A stretch of 64,000 bases of DNA from Deinococcus alpinitundrae (GCF_009982895.1 NZ_WXZL01000007.1:124001-188000); one strand, 5' to 3'; shown: positions 46,719 to 55,808, counted from the first letter of the stretch. Notes: generated from the letters alone by a model not told the origin. Program-made: numbers and translations.

Positions 46719-48149
46719 ATGGCCGATGAACTCAACAAGGTGCTGGCGGAGAAGTACCCACGTCCCCTCGCTCGCGCTTCTCCCGCACGCGCCTCGCCCA
46801 TCAGCCCGATGCCGACACTGGTGCCGGTGGTGCTGGCCAACGCTCAGCGCAAGCAGGCTCCGCTCCCCAAGGGGAGGCTGTCCCGCAGCCCGTCCGACAT
46901 GGCGGCCGGGTGGTGGTGGCCCAGCGAGCTCCTGGCAGGCCGCAGTCGTCAGGAGGTGATCCAACTCTGCCGGGACGCTTGCCAGGCTGACAGCGACGCA
47001 GCTGGAGCCAAGCGGGACATCATCGCCCTGGCGAACCCCGGCTACAGCCTGCAATTCACCGGCTCCGACCGGGCCAAAGCGCAGGCCAAGCGCGAACTCG
47101 ATCAGCTCGAAAAGCGACTCGGTGACTTCCGAGGCTGGGACGAGCTGATCAACCACCAGCTCAGCGAGGCCTTCGAAGCCGGAGCAGGCAGCCTGGAAGC
47201 CTACCCGTTCCCGAGCCGTGGCGGTGTGGCTGGCGTGGAAATCGTCCCCGCCGAAGAGATCACCATCCTGCGTGAAGGCAACGCTCGGGTGTACCGGCAG
47301 ACCCTCTACGGCACCGACCTCGACCCCCGCACCTACGTCTACAGCCCGTTCGGCCAGCACGCCCGAGATCCGCACGGCACCCCCGTGATGGTCTCGGCCC
47401 TGATTGAACTCGAGCGCAAGCTCACGCTCGTCAACGGCACCGACAAGATCATCAACATGATCAGTGATGGGCCCTTCCTGGAAATTGGCGTGCCCCCTCC
47501 AACGCTCGACGATCTCGGCTTGGACAGCACAGCAGACCCGGAATACGGCACCAGGCGCGCCATGTGGTTCACGGCTTACCTGGAAATTGCCACCCAAGCA
47601 CGCAGCCGAGGGGCCATGGTCGTGCCTGACGGCGTCAATTCCCGCGCCGTCCCGCTGACCAGCAATGTTGGCGGCATTGCCGATCTGCACGCCATGAACA
47701 ACATGCGCTTGTGGTCCGGCCTGATGACCTTACCCTTCCTGCGCGGGAAGACCGAGGGCACCACCCAAGCCCTGGCCGAAGTCATGTACCCGATCCTGCT
47801 CTCGCATGCGGAGAACCTGCAGATCGTGGCCCGCAGCGTGGTCGAGCATGTGATGAATCTGCACCTGCGGCTGGCTGGAATCCCAGCGAGCGTAGAGCTG
47901 GGATTCGTCGCACCACCCAACCCGTTCAAGCTCGATCATGCCCGCGCCGAACTCGTTACAGCTCAAGCGGATGCGATCTACATGGAACAACTCGGCCCCG
48001 AGTACACCCAGATGGTCGCCGCTCGCCTCGACCTCGATCCGCAGAAGGTGCTGGCCTGGCGTGAAGCCAACAAGCCCGCGCCGCCCCCAATGAGCATCAA
48101 AGAAGACGTGAAACCCCAACAAGGAGGTGATCCAAATCAGCAACCTTGA
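46719..48149 (+). CDS. Portal protein
   Basis: 476 residues, ATG 46719 with AGGAGGTGATCT. Middle region with typical portal pattern: ELINHQLSEAFEAGAGSLEA, VEIVPAEEITILREGNARVY and a long C-terminal helix region. Forms the dodecameric DNA channel at one capsid vertex. Assigned by position between terminase and protease and by general pattern; the exact portal family is uncertain. Confidence 0.82.
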   Translation: MADELNKVLAEKYPRPLARASPARASPISPMPTLVPVVLANAQRKQAPLPKGRLSRSPSDMAAGWWWPSELLAGRSRQEVIQLCRDACQADSDAAGAKRDIIALANPGYSLQFTGSDRAKAQAKRELDQLEKRLGDFRGWDELINHQLSEAFEAGAGSLEAYPFPSRGGVAGVEIVPAEEITILREGNARVYRQTLYGTDLDPRTYVYSPFGQHARDPHGTPVMVSALIELERKLTLVNGTDKIINMISDGPFLEIGVPPPTLDDLGLDSTADPEYGTRRAMWFTAYLEIATQARSRGAMVVPDGVNSRAVPLTSNVGGIADLHAMNNMRLWSGLMTLPFLRGKTEGTTQALAEVMYPILLSHAENLQIVARSVVEHVMNLHLRLAGIPASVELGFVAPPNPFKLDHARAELVTAQADAIYMEQLGPEYTQMVAARLDLDPQKVLAWREANKPAPPPMSIKEDVKPQQGGDPNQQP

Positions 48150-49512
48150 ATCAATCCAGCGGGCCCTGTACGGCACGCCGTGGGCCATTACCGAAGCCGG
48201 AATGAATCTCATGACTGGCATCATCGAGGCGCACCTGTCCGGGGTGCGCCTCTCCGCTGAGGAGAAGCAGCTGCGTGCCGCTAGTCAGGACTACGGCTCT
48301 GGCGCAGAGGCTCCTCAGCAGCAGGTGGCCCTGATGAACCTGCACGGCGTGATTCTCAGCCGCGCCAGTGGGGACATGACCATGAGCGGGTATACCGATC
48401 CGCAGCGTTTCGCCGCGAACATGCGGCGCGCTGCCGATGATCCGAGCATCTCGCGCATCGTGCTGAGCATCGACAGCCCCGGCGGATCGGTGAGCGGGAC
48501 CCGCACCGCTGGTGACGCCGTGGCCTACGCCGCCAGCAAGAAGGAAGTGGTGGCTGTTGCCGATGACATGGCGGCCAGTGCCGCGTACTGGATCGGCGCG
48601 CAGGCTACCAAGTTCATCGCCGACCCTGGCGCGACGGTGGGCAGCATCGGCGTGATCATGGCCCTCAAGGACACCAGCGAGAAGAACGCCAAGGACGGTG
48701 TGCAGACCCATGTGCTGCGCTCCGGTGTCGAGAAAGCTCTCGGGCAGCCGGGTGAGGCCATTACCGATGCCACGCTCGCCCATTACAACGAGCAGCTGAT
48801 GACCTTCCACGACCAGTTCGTCGAAGCGGTTGCAAAGGGGCGCGGCATGACCGTTGCCCAGGTGCAATTGCTGGCCACGGGACGAACGTGGATCGGTCAG
48901 GCCGCCGTGGACGTGGGCCTGGCCGATGCGGTGGGCACCGTTCAGCAAGCCCTCGCTGGAGCCTTCAGTGCCCAGCCCGATGCCCAGCGGCCCGCCGCCA
49001 AATCGCCTACCCGCCTCAGCGCAGCGGTAGAGACCCCAGGAGGTGGCCTCGTGCCCCCAGAAGTCCTTGCCATGCTCGGCCTGAGCGCAGAGGCGACCCC
49101 GGAGCAGATCCAGGGCGCCATCCAGGAACAGCGCAAAACCGCTGCTGCTACCGAACGCACCAATATGCTCGCCGCGCTGGGCCTCAGCGAAGAACCCGGC
49201 AAGCCCGCCAACCTCACCGCCCTGGCCGCTCAGGCCAAAGACGGCGCTGTTTACCGCGAAGCCCAGCTCGACCGCCTGCACGCGCTGACCATCACGATGG
49301 AAGGCAACGACCCCGCAGGTATTCAGGCTGCCGACGATGCCCGCGAGGTCTACGCCGCGCAGTCCCTGGAGCGCATCAGCGGCCAGATCACCCGCCTCGA
49401 AGCCCGCCGCGACACTCTCCCCGCCGGGCAGCAGAGCAAAGCGCCCGCTAATACCGCCGCCCCCGCTCAGAAGCTCAAACTCAGCGCCTTCGGGCTTGGA
49501 GGGAAACGATGA
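48127..49512 (+). CDS. S49 (ClpP/SppA-like) capsid maturation protease, possibly fused to scaffold
   Basis: 461 residues. Protease domain (about 60-280): LHGVILSRASGDM, IVLSIDSPGGSVSGT, the nucleophile serine in DDMAASAAYWIGAQ, then GSIGVIMALKD. The C-terminal 170 residues are Ala/Gln-rich and helical and probably act as scaffold. Start is unclear: GTG 48127 lies inside the SD AAGGAGGTGATCC; an ATC at 48136 is at the right distance. Overlaps the portal gene by 23 bases. Confidence 0.87.
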   Translation: MIQISNLESIQRALYGTPWAITEAGMNLMTGIIEAHLSGVRLSAEEKQLRAASQDYGSGAEAPQQQVALMNLHGVILSRASGDMTMSGYTDPQRFAANMRRAADDPSISRIVLSIDSPGGSVSGTRTAGDAVAYAASKKEVVAVADDMAASAAYWIGAQATKFIADPGATVGSIGVIMALKDTSEKNAKDGVQTHVLRSGVEKALGQPGEAITDATLAHYNEQLMTFHDQFVEAVAKGRGMTVAQVQLLATGRTWIGQAAVDVGLADAVGTVQQALAGAFSAQPDAQRPAAKSPTRLSAAVETPGGGLVPPEVLAMLGLSAEATPEQIQGAIQEQRKTAAATERTNMLAALGLSEEPGKPANLTALAAQAKDGAVYREAQLDRLHALTITMEGNDPAGIQAADDAREVYAAQSLERISGQITRLEARRDTLPAGQQSKAPANTAAPAQKLKLSAFGLGGKR

Positions 49513-49901
49513 ACAGCATTCGAATCGGCAACGTGGTTCACGGCGGCCAGGACCCCAGCAACGGCATCACCTTCATCATCGACAACGCCGTGGTGGTGGG
49601 CGACGTGGTCACCGCCGACGCTGCCGTGGCCAACAAAGCCATTCGCGGCGCGGACGGGGCTTTGCCCATCGGCCTGGTCACCAACATCGACGGCGACCAG
49701 CTGGGCCGGGTGCAGAGCTTCGAGGAAGTCACCGTCATCAAGCTGACCGGCAGCGTGATCCTCGGACCCGCCGGACTCCAGGGCAAAGGGGACGGCAGCG
49801 GCAAGCTGGTGACCGCTGGCACGGCTGGCAGTCTGCTCGTCAACGTCCTGGGTAGCCAGACGATTAGCAGCGTGGTTTATATCGCCGTCAATCGACTCTG
49901 A
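49509..49901 (+). CDS. Probable capsid decoration protein, 130 residues
   Basis: Starts ATG 49509 overlapping the protease stop. Beta-rich small protein (ITFIIDNAVVVGDVVTADAA, VTVIKLTGSVILGPAGL). Position between protease and major capsid is that of a head decoration protein. Assignment is by position and fold impression. Confidence 0.65.
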   Translation: MNSIRIGNVVHGGQDPSNGITFIIDNAVVVGDVVTADAAVANKAIRGADGALPIGLVTNIDGDQLGRVQSFEEVTVIKLTGSVILGPAGLQGKGDGSGKLVTAGTAGSLLVNVLGSQTISSVVYIAVNRL

Positions 49902-49925
49902 GTCGCTCCCGCCAAACCTTCCCAG

Positions 49926-49947
49926 CCGCCCGTAGAGGCGGATTTTT
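49926..49947 (+). terminator. Hairpin with T run before the major capsid gene
   Basis: CCGCC / GGCGG, 6-base loop, then ATTTTT. Possible partial terminator or RNA-processing site that sets the ratio of capsid to upstream proteins. Confidence 0.5.
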
Positions 49948-49967
49948 GTTGCACCGGAGACCCAACC

Positions 49968-51191
49968 ATGACCATTAAAAAACTCGCTGAATTCCAGGCG
50001 GGCATCTTCGAGGATGCCGCCAAGACCTCCGCCAACCACGGGATGGCCTACGTGGACATGAATGCCCACCTCCTCGGCATGGCCGAAAAAGGTGACATCG
50101 CCGAGGGCCTCATCCGCGAGGAGTGGGTCGCGGCGGGCATCAGCCCCGTGCGCCAGCTCTTGCACGCCGAGGGCATCACCCTGGGCGGCTTGAACGCCAC
50201 CAAATGCGACGTCTTCTTCCGGGGCAACGCCAACTCCATCAAGGGCGCGGACGTGGTCTTCCCGATCCTGCTGCAGGAAATGTTCGAGGGGAACCTCGGC
50301 ATCAACGCCGGAGCGGGTGACCTAACCATGACCAGTCGCCCCGGCGTGGCTGGCGACACCCTCTACCCGCTGGACATGCGCCCACCCGTCGATCAGCGCC
50401 TGCCGTACCCCGAGAACGTCGTCACCATCGACGACCTGGTCTCGCTGACGGTCGGCATCGACGGCGACGGCTACAAGGCGGCGCAGATCAACCGCGTGGA
50501 CGGAGCCACCACCATGGGCCGCGTGGCCGAAGGTGCTGACCTGCCGCTCTACGAGATCAAGCTGGGTGACAACGTGGTGCGGGTCTACAAGTACGGCGCG
50601 CGCGTGAAGTTCACCTACGAAGCGCTACGCCGCCAGCGCATCAACCAGCTCGCCGTGCTGATGCAGAACATGGCGTACGACGAGTACGTGCGCCGCATCC
50701 TGGCCGCACTGGACGTGGCCCGCAACGGCGACGGCAACGGCAACGCGGCTGTGACCACCAATGCCGCTGGAGCTTGGACGATTCAGAGCATCGACGAGTT
50801 CGGCATGGGCGTGGCCTACAACGCCCGCGTGGGCCTGGACCGCTACGTGGGCGATCTGACCGAGGTGCAGGGCACCCGCGCGCTGTGCTACGCCTCGACC
50901 GGCGCGGTGACGCTCAACCCCGACCAGCTGGCCATGTACACCGGCATGGCCTACCAGATGCCCGACGGATCTCCCCTCAAGCTCGCGCCCAAGGGCAGCC
51001 TGCTCGACGGCAGCAAGACCCTGCTCGGCTGGAACGCGGCCCGCGCCCTGGAGCAGGTCATCGAGAACGGCTCGCAGATCCAGGAACAGGCCCGCCAGAT
51101 CAGCAACCAGACGCAGGAATTCACCATGAGCATCAACATCGGCTACGCCAAGCCCTGGGCCAACAGCTTCCAGGCCTTCGTGCGGCCCTGA
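49968..51191 (+). CDS. Major capsid protein
   Basis: 407 residues, ATG 49968 with GGAG upstream. HK97-type major capsid candidate: long N-terminal helix region (KKLAEFQAGIFEDAAKTSAN), central GVAGDTLYPLDMRPPVDQRL, FTYEALRRQRINQLAVLMQN, and a C-terminal beta strand set. Placed directly after protease and decoration genes. No separate scaffold gene is seen. Confidence 0.85.
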   Translation: MTIKKLAEFQAGIFEDAAKTSANHGMAYVDMNAHLLGMAEKGDIAEGLIREEWVAAGISPVRQLLHAEGITLGGLNATKCDVFFRGNANSIKGADVVFPILLQEMFEGNLGINAGAGDLTMTSRPGVAGDTLYPLDMRPPVDQRLPYPENVVTIDDLVSLTVGIDGDGYKAAQINRVDGATTMGRVAEGADLPLYEIKLGDNVVRVYKYGARVKFTYEALRRQRINQLAVLMQNMAYDEYVRRILAALDVARNGDGNGNAAVTTNAAGAWTIQSIDEFGMGVAYNARVGLDRYVGDLTEVQGTRALCYASTGAVTLNPDQLAMYTGMAYQMPDGSPLKLAPKGSLLDGSKTLLGWNAARALEQVIENGSQIQEQARQISNQTQEFTMSINIGYAKPWANSFQAFVRP

Positions 51192-51199
51192 GCGCGAAC

Positions 51200-51427
51200 A
51201 TGGCGAAGATCTCCGTTGGGCGGGCGGTGCATTTCGTACCGTCCAAGGTTCTCCCTGGTGAGTCGAAGGATGCTCACCGGGCCGCCACGGTATCCGAGGT
51301 GACGCCGGAGGGCTTGACGCTGTTTGTCATGCACCCAAGCGTGCCCGGTTCGTTCGTCTACGCCGTTCAGGAAGACCAGAGCGGCAAGGCCAAAGAGAGC
51401 TGGCATTGGCCAGAAAGGGAGGAATGA
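51200..51427 (+). CDS. Hypothetical structural-region protein, 75 residues
   Basis: ATG 51200, 8 bases after the capsid stop. Small beta protein (ISVGRAVHFVPSKVL, TLFVMHPSVPGSFVYAVQED) ending in a charged tail. Usually a head-tail region accessory; no family recognised. Confidence 0.6.
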   Translation: MAKISVGRAVHFVPSKVLPGESKDAHRAATVSEVTPEGLTLFVMHPSVPGSFVYAVQEDQSGKAKESWHWPEREE

Positions 51428-51430
51428 ACT

Positions 51431-51775
51431 GTGGCGAAATCTGACACCGTGAAGGCCATCAAGGAAAAGTTCAGCGTGGACGTCGATGAGGCGCTGAGCC
51501 AGAAGAAGCTCGACGAGCTGCTCGCCGCAGAAGACAAGGCTGCCTTCGATGCGTTGCTGGGCGACCCCAATACCCCGGACCCGGCGGCCAGCAGCGCCGC
51601 GACTGGCAGTGACACCGAGGGCAAGCGCCGCGTCAAGCTCGGCAAGAAAGCCCAGCCCGGCGTGACGTTCCTGCACCCCATCGACAAGGTGACTATCGGT
51701 GAGACGCCGGTGCTGGTCACGGATGACGACTGGACGGCCCAGAAGATCCGCCAGGAAGAACTGGCGCTGGTTTAA
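51431..51775 (+). CDS. Hypothetical structural-region protein, 114 residues
   Basis: GTG 51431 with GGGAGG (51416-51421) upstream. Charged N-terminus (KAIKEKFSVDVDEALSQKKL) and C-terminal PVLVTDDDWTAQKIRQEEL. Likely a head completion or connector accessory by position. Confidence 0.6.
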   Translation: MAKSDTVKAIKEKFSVDVDEALSQKKLDELLAAEDKAAFDALLGDPNTPDPAASSAATGSDTEGKRRVKLGKKAQPGVTFLHPIDKVTIGETPVLVTDDDWTAQKIRQEELALV

Positions 51776-51778
51776 GCC

Positions 51779-52198
51779 GTGCCGCCGGACATCACGCCTA
51801 CTGACGTGGCAGCCTACGCCCCGGCCAGTCCCGGCGTCTCGGCGGAGCACTGCGCCCTGGCTGTGGACTGGGTGGCCTGGATGATCAAGCGCGGCAAGGT
51901 GGATCCGGCTTCGCTGGACGAGCGGGAGTTGCGCGAGGTCGAGCGGGCCGAGTGCGCGTATGCCCTGTACGTCGCGGCGCAGGGCGTCGGTGCGGGCAGC
52001 CGGACGAGCGTGAGCGAGGGGGCACTCAAATCGGTGGAGGTGGTCGGTGAGATCAAGATCGAGCGCGCCGCCCTGAATGCCGAGCAGTCCGCCGCGAGTG
52101 CGGGTCTGGCTGCTGACACCTGGCTTCAGCAGGCACGCATGCACCTGCGGGCGGCAGGGATCAGCGTCTGGCAGTCCGTGGTGGGAGCGTCGAGATGA
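51779..52198 (+). CDS. Probable head-tail connector protein, 139 residues
   Basis: GTG 51779. Helical protein with CALAVDWVAWMIKRGKVDPA and EREVERAECAYALYVA-like segments and a C-terminal AADTWLQQARMHLRAAG. Size and place match gp6-like adaptor proteins. Overlaps the next gene by 4 bases. Confidence 0.6.
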   Translation: MPPDITPTDVAAYAPASPGVSAEHCALAVDWVAWMIKRGKVDPASLDERELREVERAECAYALYVAAQGVGAGSRTSVSEGALKSVEVVGEIKIERAALNAEQSAASAGLAADTWLQQARMHLRAAGISVWQSVVGASR

Positions 52199-52986
52199 GC
52201 CTGCTCAGTGAAGTGCTGGGCGCGGTGCAGGGCATTCAGCAGGACGCCGAGCTGAACGAACTTCGCTTTCGTCACTCGGCCACCTGGAGCGACGGCACCA
52301 CTTGCCGCTTTAGCGTGCAGGACCCGGCGAAGGATGGACGTTCTAACCCGCAGCGGCTGAGCACCTCTCCGCTCGATGCGAGTCTCAGACGTCTGAAGGT
52401 CCACCCGGATGACGTGATGCCCGCTCCTGGCGCGAGCACGCCTTACCAGTCCGGTCTGTTGGTGCGCGGTTCCCAGACCGACATCAGCGACTTCACCGGC
52501 ACCAGCACCGGCGTATGCCGATTGGTGGACGCGCGCCTGCTGGCCGCCGCGTCCGAACTCTCCACCCGCGCCGAGGCGATCAGCGGCGTGGAGTTCGACC
52601 TACTGCTCCCACTCCTGGGGCAGTCCATCAAGGTCAGCCGCCCTGTGCCCGTGCCGGACGGCCCGCCGCCTGACATCGAGGACGGCGTGATTACCCTCCC
52701 GGTAGGTCAGCCCGTCCACCTCACCGACGATTTCCCTGCCTACGGGTATCAGGTCAGCGACAAGGAACGCCAGCAGTACGCCAGCCTCGGCGCGGACATC
52801 GGTATTCCGCTGTGGCGCGTGCTGATCGACCGGCGGGCCGATCTCAACAAGCCAGGGTTCAGCCTCACGCTCAGCGGCGACAAGCTGACGGCCCCGGTGC
52901 CGCTCAAGCCAGTCGGTGACGCCGAGCTGGTCGGCGCGGCGGGCGTGGTCTGGCGGCTGATCTGCCAGGCGGTTGGACAGCGCTGA
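52195..52986 (+). CDS. Hypothetical head-tail region protein, 263 residues
   Basis: ATG 52195, overlapping the previous stop. Beta-rich with FRHSATWSDGTTCRFSVQDP, GVITLPVGQPVHLTDDFPAY and GFSLTLSGDKLTAPVPLKPV. Longer than typical stoppers; may be a stopper-like or neck protein. No family recognised. Confidence 0.6.
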   Translation: MSLLSEVLGAVQGIQQDAELNELRFRHSATWSDGTTCRFSVQDPAKDGRSNPQRLSTSPLDASLRRLKVHPDDVMPAPGASTPYQSGLLVRGSQTDISDFTGTSTGVCRLVDARLLAAASELSTRAEAISGVEFDLLLPLLGQSIKVSRPVPVPDGPPPDIEDGVITLPVGQPVHLTDDFPAYGYQVSDKERQQYASLGADIGIPLWRVLIDRRADLNKPGFSLTLSGDKLTAPVPLKPVGDAELVGAAGVVWRLICQAVGQR

Positions 52987-53375
52987 TGACCTGGACTGAG
53001 AACCCACAACTGCGGGCCATGTTGCTGGCGAGAGCCGCGCTCGCCGAGAAGGCAGGCGCGGAAGAAGCGGCGGCATTCCTGCGCGAGAAGCTGGAAGGCG
53101 CAGGTACGGGCAACAAGTGGCCGGGCCTCCCGAACACCAGCTCCGCCCCAGGGGAGTACCCGGCTGAGCAGAGCGGGAAGCTTCTCAAATCCATCGACGC
53201 CCAGCCGATGGGCCAGTTCTGGGCCTTTGGCAGCTTCAACGCGCCAGTTGAGGCATTCGCACTGGAATACCCAGCTCCTGGGCGCACGGCGCGGCCCTGG
53301 CTAAGCAAAATGCTGGCCGATCCGGACGCCCGCGAGCGGGTTATGCACGCCATGTGGGAGGTGATGCGGCACTGA
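52986..53375 (+). CDS. Tail completion protein, HK97 gp10-like
   Basis: ATG 52986 overlapping TGA of the previous gene. 129 residues; N-terminal helix LARAALAEKAGAEEAAAFLR, then GEYPAEQSGKLLKSIDAQP and PGRTARPWLSKMLAD, the pattern of HK97-gp10-like proteins that join head and tail. Confidence 0.75.
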   Translation: MTWTENPQLRAMLLARAALAEKAGAEEAAAFLREKLEGAGTGNKWPGLPNTSSAPGEYPAEQSGKLLKSIDAQPMGQFWAFGSFNAPVEAFALEYPAPGRTARPWLSKMLADPDARERVMHAMWEVMRH

Positions 53376-53785
53376 CCGTCGACCAACTTTTATACGGGCT
53401 GGGCCTCATCCTCAACCGCGATCCAGCCGGAAATTACCTCAGCAACGCCCCGCCCAATCCGCTCCCAAAAGCGCCATACGCGGTCACCCAACTGCTTAAC
53501 GGCAGCCGCGAAACGTTGCTGCACGGCGGCGCGCAGACCCGGCGCGCGCAGGTGCTCATCAGCATTTACGGCTTCACCGCCGACGCCGCAGGCTTCCAGA
53601 GCTGCGGCATCGTCCTTGCTCACCTGCGCGCCCGCGCCCGCGAGGTTGATCGCCTCGCCGGGTACCCGCGCATCACCGAGTGTCAGGCGGCCGACGAGTC
53701 GCCCGTCATGCGGGATGTGGGCACGCAAAGCCACTACGCGTCAATTCGCTTCGTCCTCTCATTCCTTCAAGGAGTCTCCACATGA
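53372..53785 (+). CDS. Tail terminator-like protein, about 137 residues
   Basis: SD GGAGGTGATG (53357-53366) is followed by CTG 53372, which overlaps the previous TGA by 4 bases; GTG 53354 is in frame but lies before the SD. LLHGGAQTRRAQVLISIYGF and CQAADESPVMRDVGTQSHYA fit the minor tail/terminator class (DUF3168/Gp17-like). If CTG is used, this is a non-standard start. Confidence 0.65.
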   Translation: MTVDQLLYGLGLILNRDPAGNYLSNAPPNPLPKAPYAVTQLLNGSRETLLHGGAQTRRAQVLISIYGFTADAAGFQSCGIVLAHLRARAREVDRLAGYPRITECQAADESPVMRDVGTQSHYASIRFVLSFLQGVST

Positions 53786-54516
53786 CCCAGCAGCCCTTGC
53801 CCACTGCTCTTCCGACTGACAACACCCCCAAGACCTACTCCGGTACCCTGCTGACCGCGTACCTGCTGCTGGCGGGCCAGACGACCCTGGTGACCGGCAC
53901 CGTGACCACGGGCGGGACCCTGACGGCCGCCGCTGCGACCACCATCACCGTGACAGCGCTCCCCGTCGCGTTGCCCAGTGGCACGGTGCTGGACTTCGGT
54001 GGCGTCAAGGCCACCCTGACCGCTGCTGCGGCTGCGAGCGCAACTGCCCTGACCGTCTCGGCGCTCAGTGCCTCGATTCCTGCTGGGGCGACGGCCGCCT
54101 ACCAGAACTTCGACGAGATCCCGCTGGCTGAGGACTTCGCGCCGACCCTCACCGACGACGAAGAGACTGTAAAAGTCCACGGCAGGATCACCCCGATCCG
54201 CACTGTCAACGGCAAGGACCTCACCGCCATGGTCAAGACCGTGGCGGCCATCGACGATCCGGTGATCAAGCGCCTTGTTATCCTTGGCACCCAGATCAGC
54301 CCTGGCAACCGCGCCCGCTTGATCTTCAAGTATGCCGACGGCTTTGCCATCCTGGCGACCGTCAACATCGGCTCCCCCAAGCCGACCGGCGCGGTAGGCA
54401 GCACCCAGCGCTACGAGTTCAGCGGCAACCTCGCCGGCAAGATGTTCTGGGCTGACCTGAACGAAACCACCCCGCAGTGGTACCCGATCGGCACGCTGGC
54501 GGTGCCCACGCCCTAA
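53782..54516 (+). CDS. Major tail (tube) protein
   Basis: 244 residues, ATG 53782 with AAGGAG upstream and overlapping the previous stop. N-terminal Thr/Ala-rich beta region (LVTGTVTTGGTLTAAAATTI) that looks like an inserted Ig-like or strand-repeat domain, then the tube core IPLAEDFAPTLTDDEETVKV, VHGRITPIRTVNGKDLTA and RYEFSGNLAGKMFWADLNE. Forms the tail tube. Confidence 0.75.
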   Translation: MTQQPLPTALPTDNTPKTYSGTLLTAYLLLAGQTTLVTGTVTTGGTLTAAAATTITVTALPVALPSGTVLDFGGVKATLTAAAAASATALTVSALSASIPAGATAAYQNFDEIPLAEDFAPTLTDDEETVKVHGRITPIRTVNGKDLTAMVKTVAAIDDPVIKRLVILGTQISPGNRARLIFKYADGFAILATVNIGSPKPTGAVGSTQRYEFSGNLAGKMFWADLNETTPQWYPIGTLAVPTP

Positions 54517-54788
54517 TGACCCACCTTGACCTTCTGGTCATGGGAGAGCAGGGGCGCATGCCCCTGCTCCTCCTTTACGGCGTGGAGCTGGCCCAGGACC
54601 ACGTCACCGCCCAGGGCTACAGCGTCCGCTACAAACTCCCGGACGGCCCGCTCAGCGCACTCGAACACGACAATCCGCAAGACAAGAACTGGGTGAGGCT
54701 CTCGCCAGGCATCACCGTCATTTTCCCGGCGCACGACTCCGGCCACCACATCCACAAGGCCATTACCTTGAAAAGGGTCATGGATTAG
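54516..54788 (+). CDS. Hypothetical tail-region protein, 90 residues
   Basis: ATG 54516 overlapping the tube stop (TAATG). Small beta protein (DLLVMGEQGRMPLLLLYGVE, WVRLSPGITVIFPAHDSGHH). No family recognised. Confidence 0.6.
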   Translation: MTHLDLLVMGEQGRMPLLLLYGVELAQDHVTAQGYSVRYKLPDGPLSALEHDNPQDKNWVRLSPGITVIFPAHDSGHHIHKAITLKRVMD

Positions 54789-54799
54789 GGAGAACAAAT

Positions 54800-54976
54800 A
54801 TGTCGATGATGACGATGAACGGCTTCTATATCGGTCCCCAGGGCACCGTCGTTGGCAAACAGGTGCCGTCGCCGAAAGCGGAAGCGCGGCAAGTCCTGGA
54901 GGAGCTGCAGAAGATGCGCCCTTTCGTACCATCGATCAGAGTCATTTTGACGCCGAAGGATGGCCATGGCTCCTAA
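54800..54976 (+). CDS. Hypothetical tail-region protein, 58 residues
   Basis: ATG 54800 with GGGAG 9 bases upstream, TAA 54976. MSMMTMNGFYIGPQGTVVGK then a helix EARQVLEELQKMRPFVP and a strand IRVILTPKD. Overlaps the chaperone gene by 17 bases. No family recognised. Confidence 0.55.
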   Translation: MSMMTMNGFYIGPQGTVVGKQVPSPKAEARQVLEELQKMRPFVPSIRVILTPKDGHGS

Positions 54977-55400
54977 AGACACCTCACCCACCCGCACCGT
55001 CAAAGCCGCGCTCGGCCAGCCAGACAGCGAGAACGGCTGGCAAGTCGGCCCCTTCCTGATTCCCTACCTGAGCTTCAGCCAGCGCGAGCTGGACGATCTG
55101 CTCGACGTCGATGTCGCTCGCGAGGAAGTGCAGAGCCTCCCCTCCGACACCAAGGCGCGCGACTTCGCTCAGCAACTGCGGGTCGTGCGGCAGTTCGCTT
55201 CCGAGACGTATGCGCGGCTGTTCGCACGGCGCATGGGCAGCGAAGCCCCCACCAAAGAGCAGGTCTATGACGAGCTGAGCGAGGAAGATCTGAGCGCCTG
55301 GCGCGTCCGCACCGCGAACGGGGGGCAAGACCCAAAAGCGCAGGCGGTTCCGGCGGCAAGCGCTACCGGGCCGATCTCGCCGCCATCTTCGCCGACCTGA
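54960..55400 (+). CDS. Tail assembly chaperone, short form (G-like)
   Basis: 146 residues. Helical protein with LSFSQRELDDLLDVDVAREE and VRQFASETYARLFARRMGSE, in the position of lambda gpG between tube and tape measure genes. Its 3' part carries the slippery heptamer CCCAAAA, where some ribosomes shift to make the longer form. Confidence 0.78.
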   Translation: MAMAPKDTSPTRTVKAALGQPDSENGWQVGPFLIPYLSFSQRELDDLLDVDVAREEVQSLPSDTKARDFAQQLRVVRQFASETYARLFARRMGSEAPTKEQVYDELSEEDLSAWRVRTANGGQDPKAQAVPAASATGPISPPSSPT

Positions 55401-55798
55401 GCCTGGAGCACCCTGGCTTCGACTGGTATGACGCGCCGATGGACCGGGTCTACTTCCTGCACGAGCATTTGCAGGCGAGAGAAGCTAGGGCGTATGCCCG
55501 CGCTGTCACGACCGGTGAGTTTGCCGTGCGGGCCATGTCAGGCAGCACCGACCTGATGGAAGTCGCCAAGCGGGGCCACGAGCGCGGCACTGTGCAGGTC
55601 TACGCCGCCATCGACGGCAGTGACGTGATTAACGGCTCCGGCCAGCGCTACGACCTCCCAGCGACGGTGGCGCGCGGCCTGGACAAAGCGATGTCCCTCG
55701 GGTTGATCACCGGGCCGCTGATGTCGAGCTGGCCTGCCTCAAGGGACGGCAAGCCGCTCAGCCGGATCTGGGAAGGGGTTGTGGGGGCGATGAACTAA
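54960..55798 (+). CDS. Tail assembly chaperone, -1 frameshift product (GT-like, about 279 residues)
   Basis: Ribosomes slipping back one base at 55331-55337 leave the G frame and read GGSGGKRYRADLAAIFADLS, EHPGFDWYDAPMDR and on to TGA-free coding until 55798. The second frame has no stop from the slip site onward and only a late internal ATG (55439), as expected for a T domain made only by frameshift. GT fusions load the tape measure during tail assembly. Confidence 0.8.
55331..55337 (+). promoter_or_regulatory. -1 programmed frameshift site (C CCA AAA)
   Basis: CCCAAAA lies exactly in phase (C CCA AAA in the G frame), the XXXYYYZ form known from siphovirus G/GT genes. After the slip the new frame is open to 55798. 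Confidence 0.78.
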
Positions 55799-55808
55799 AC
55801 ACAAGACG

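Noticed and set aside
55318..55327. G-run as the frameshift site of the tail chaperone gene
   Set aside because: The run of G is in the wrong phase for a -1 slip (GGG GGG CAA); CCCAAAA a few bases later is in the right phase.
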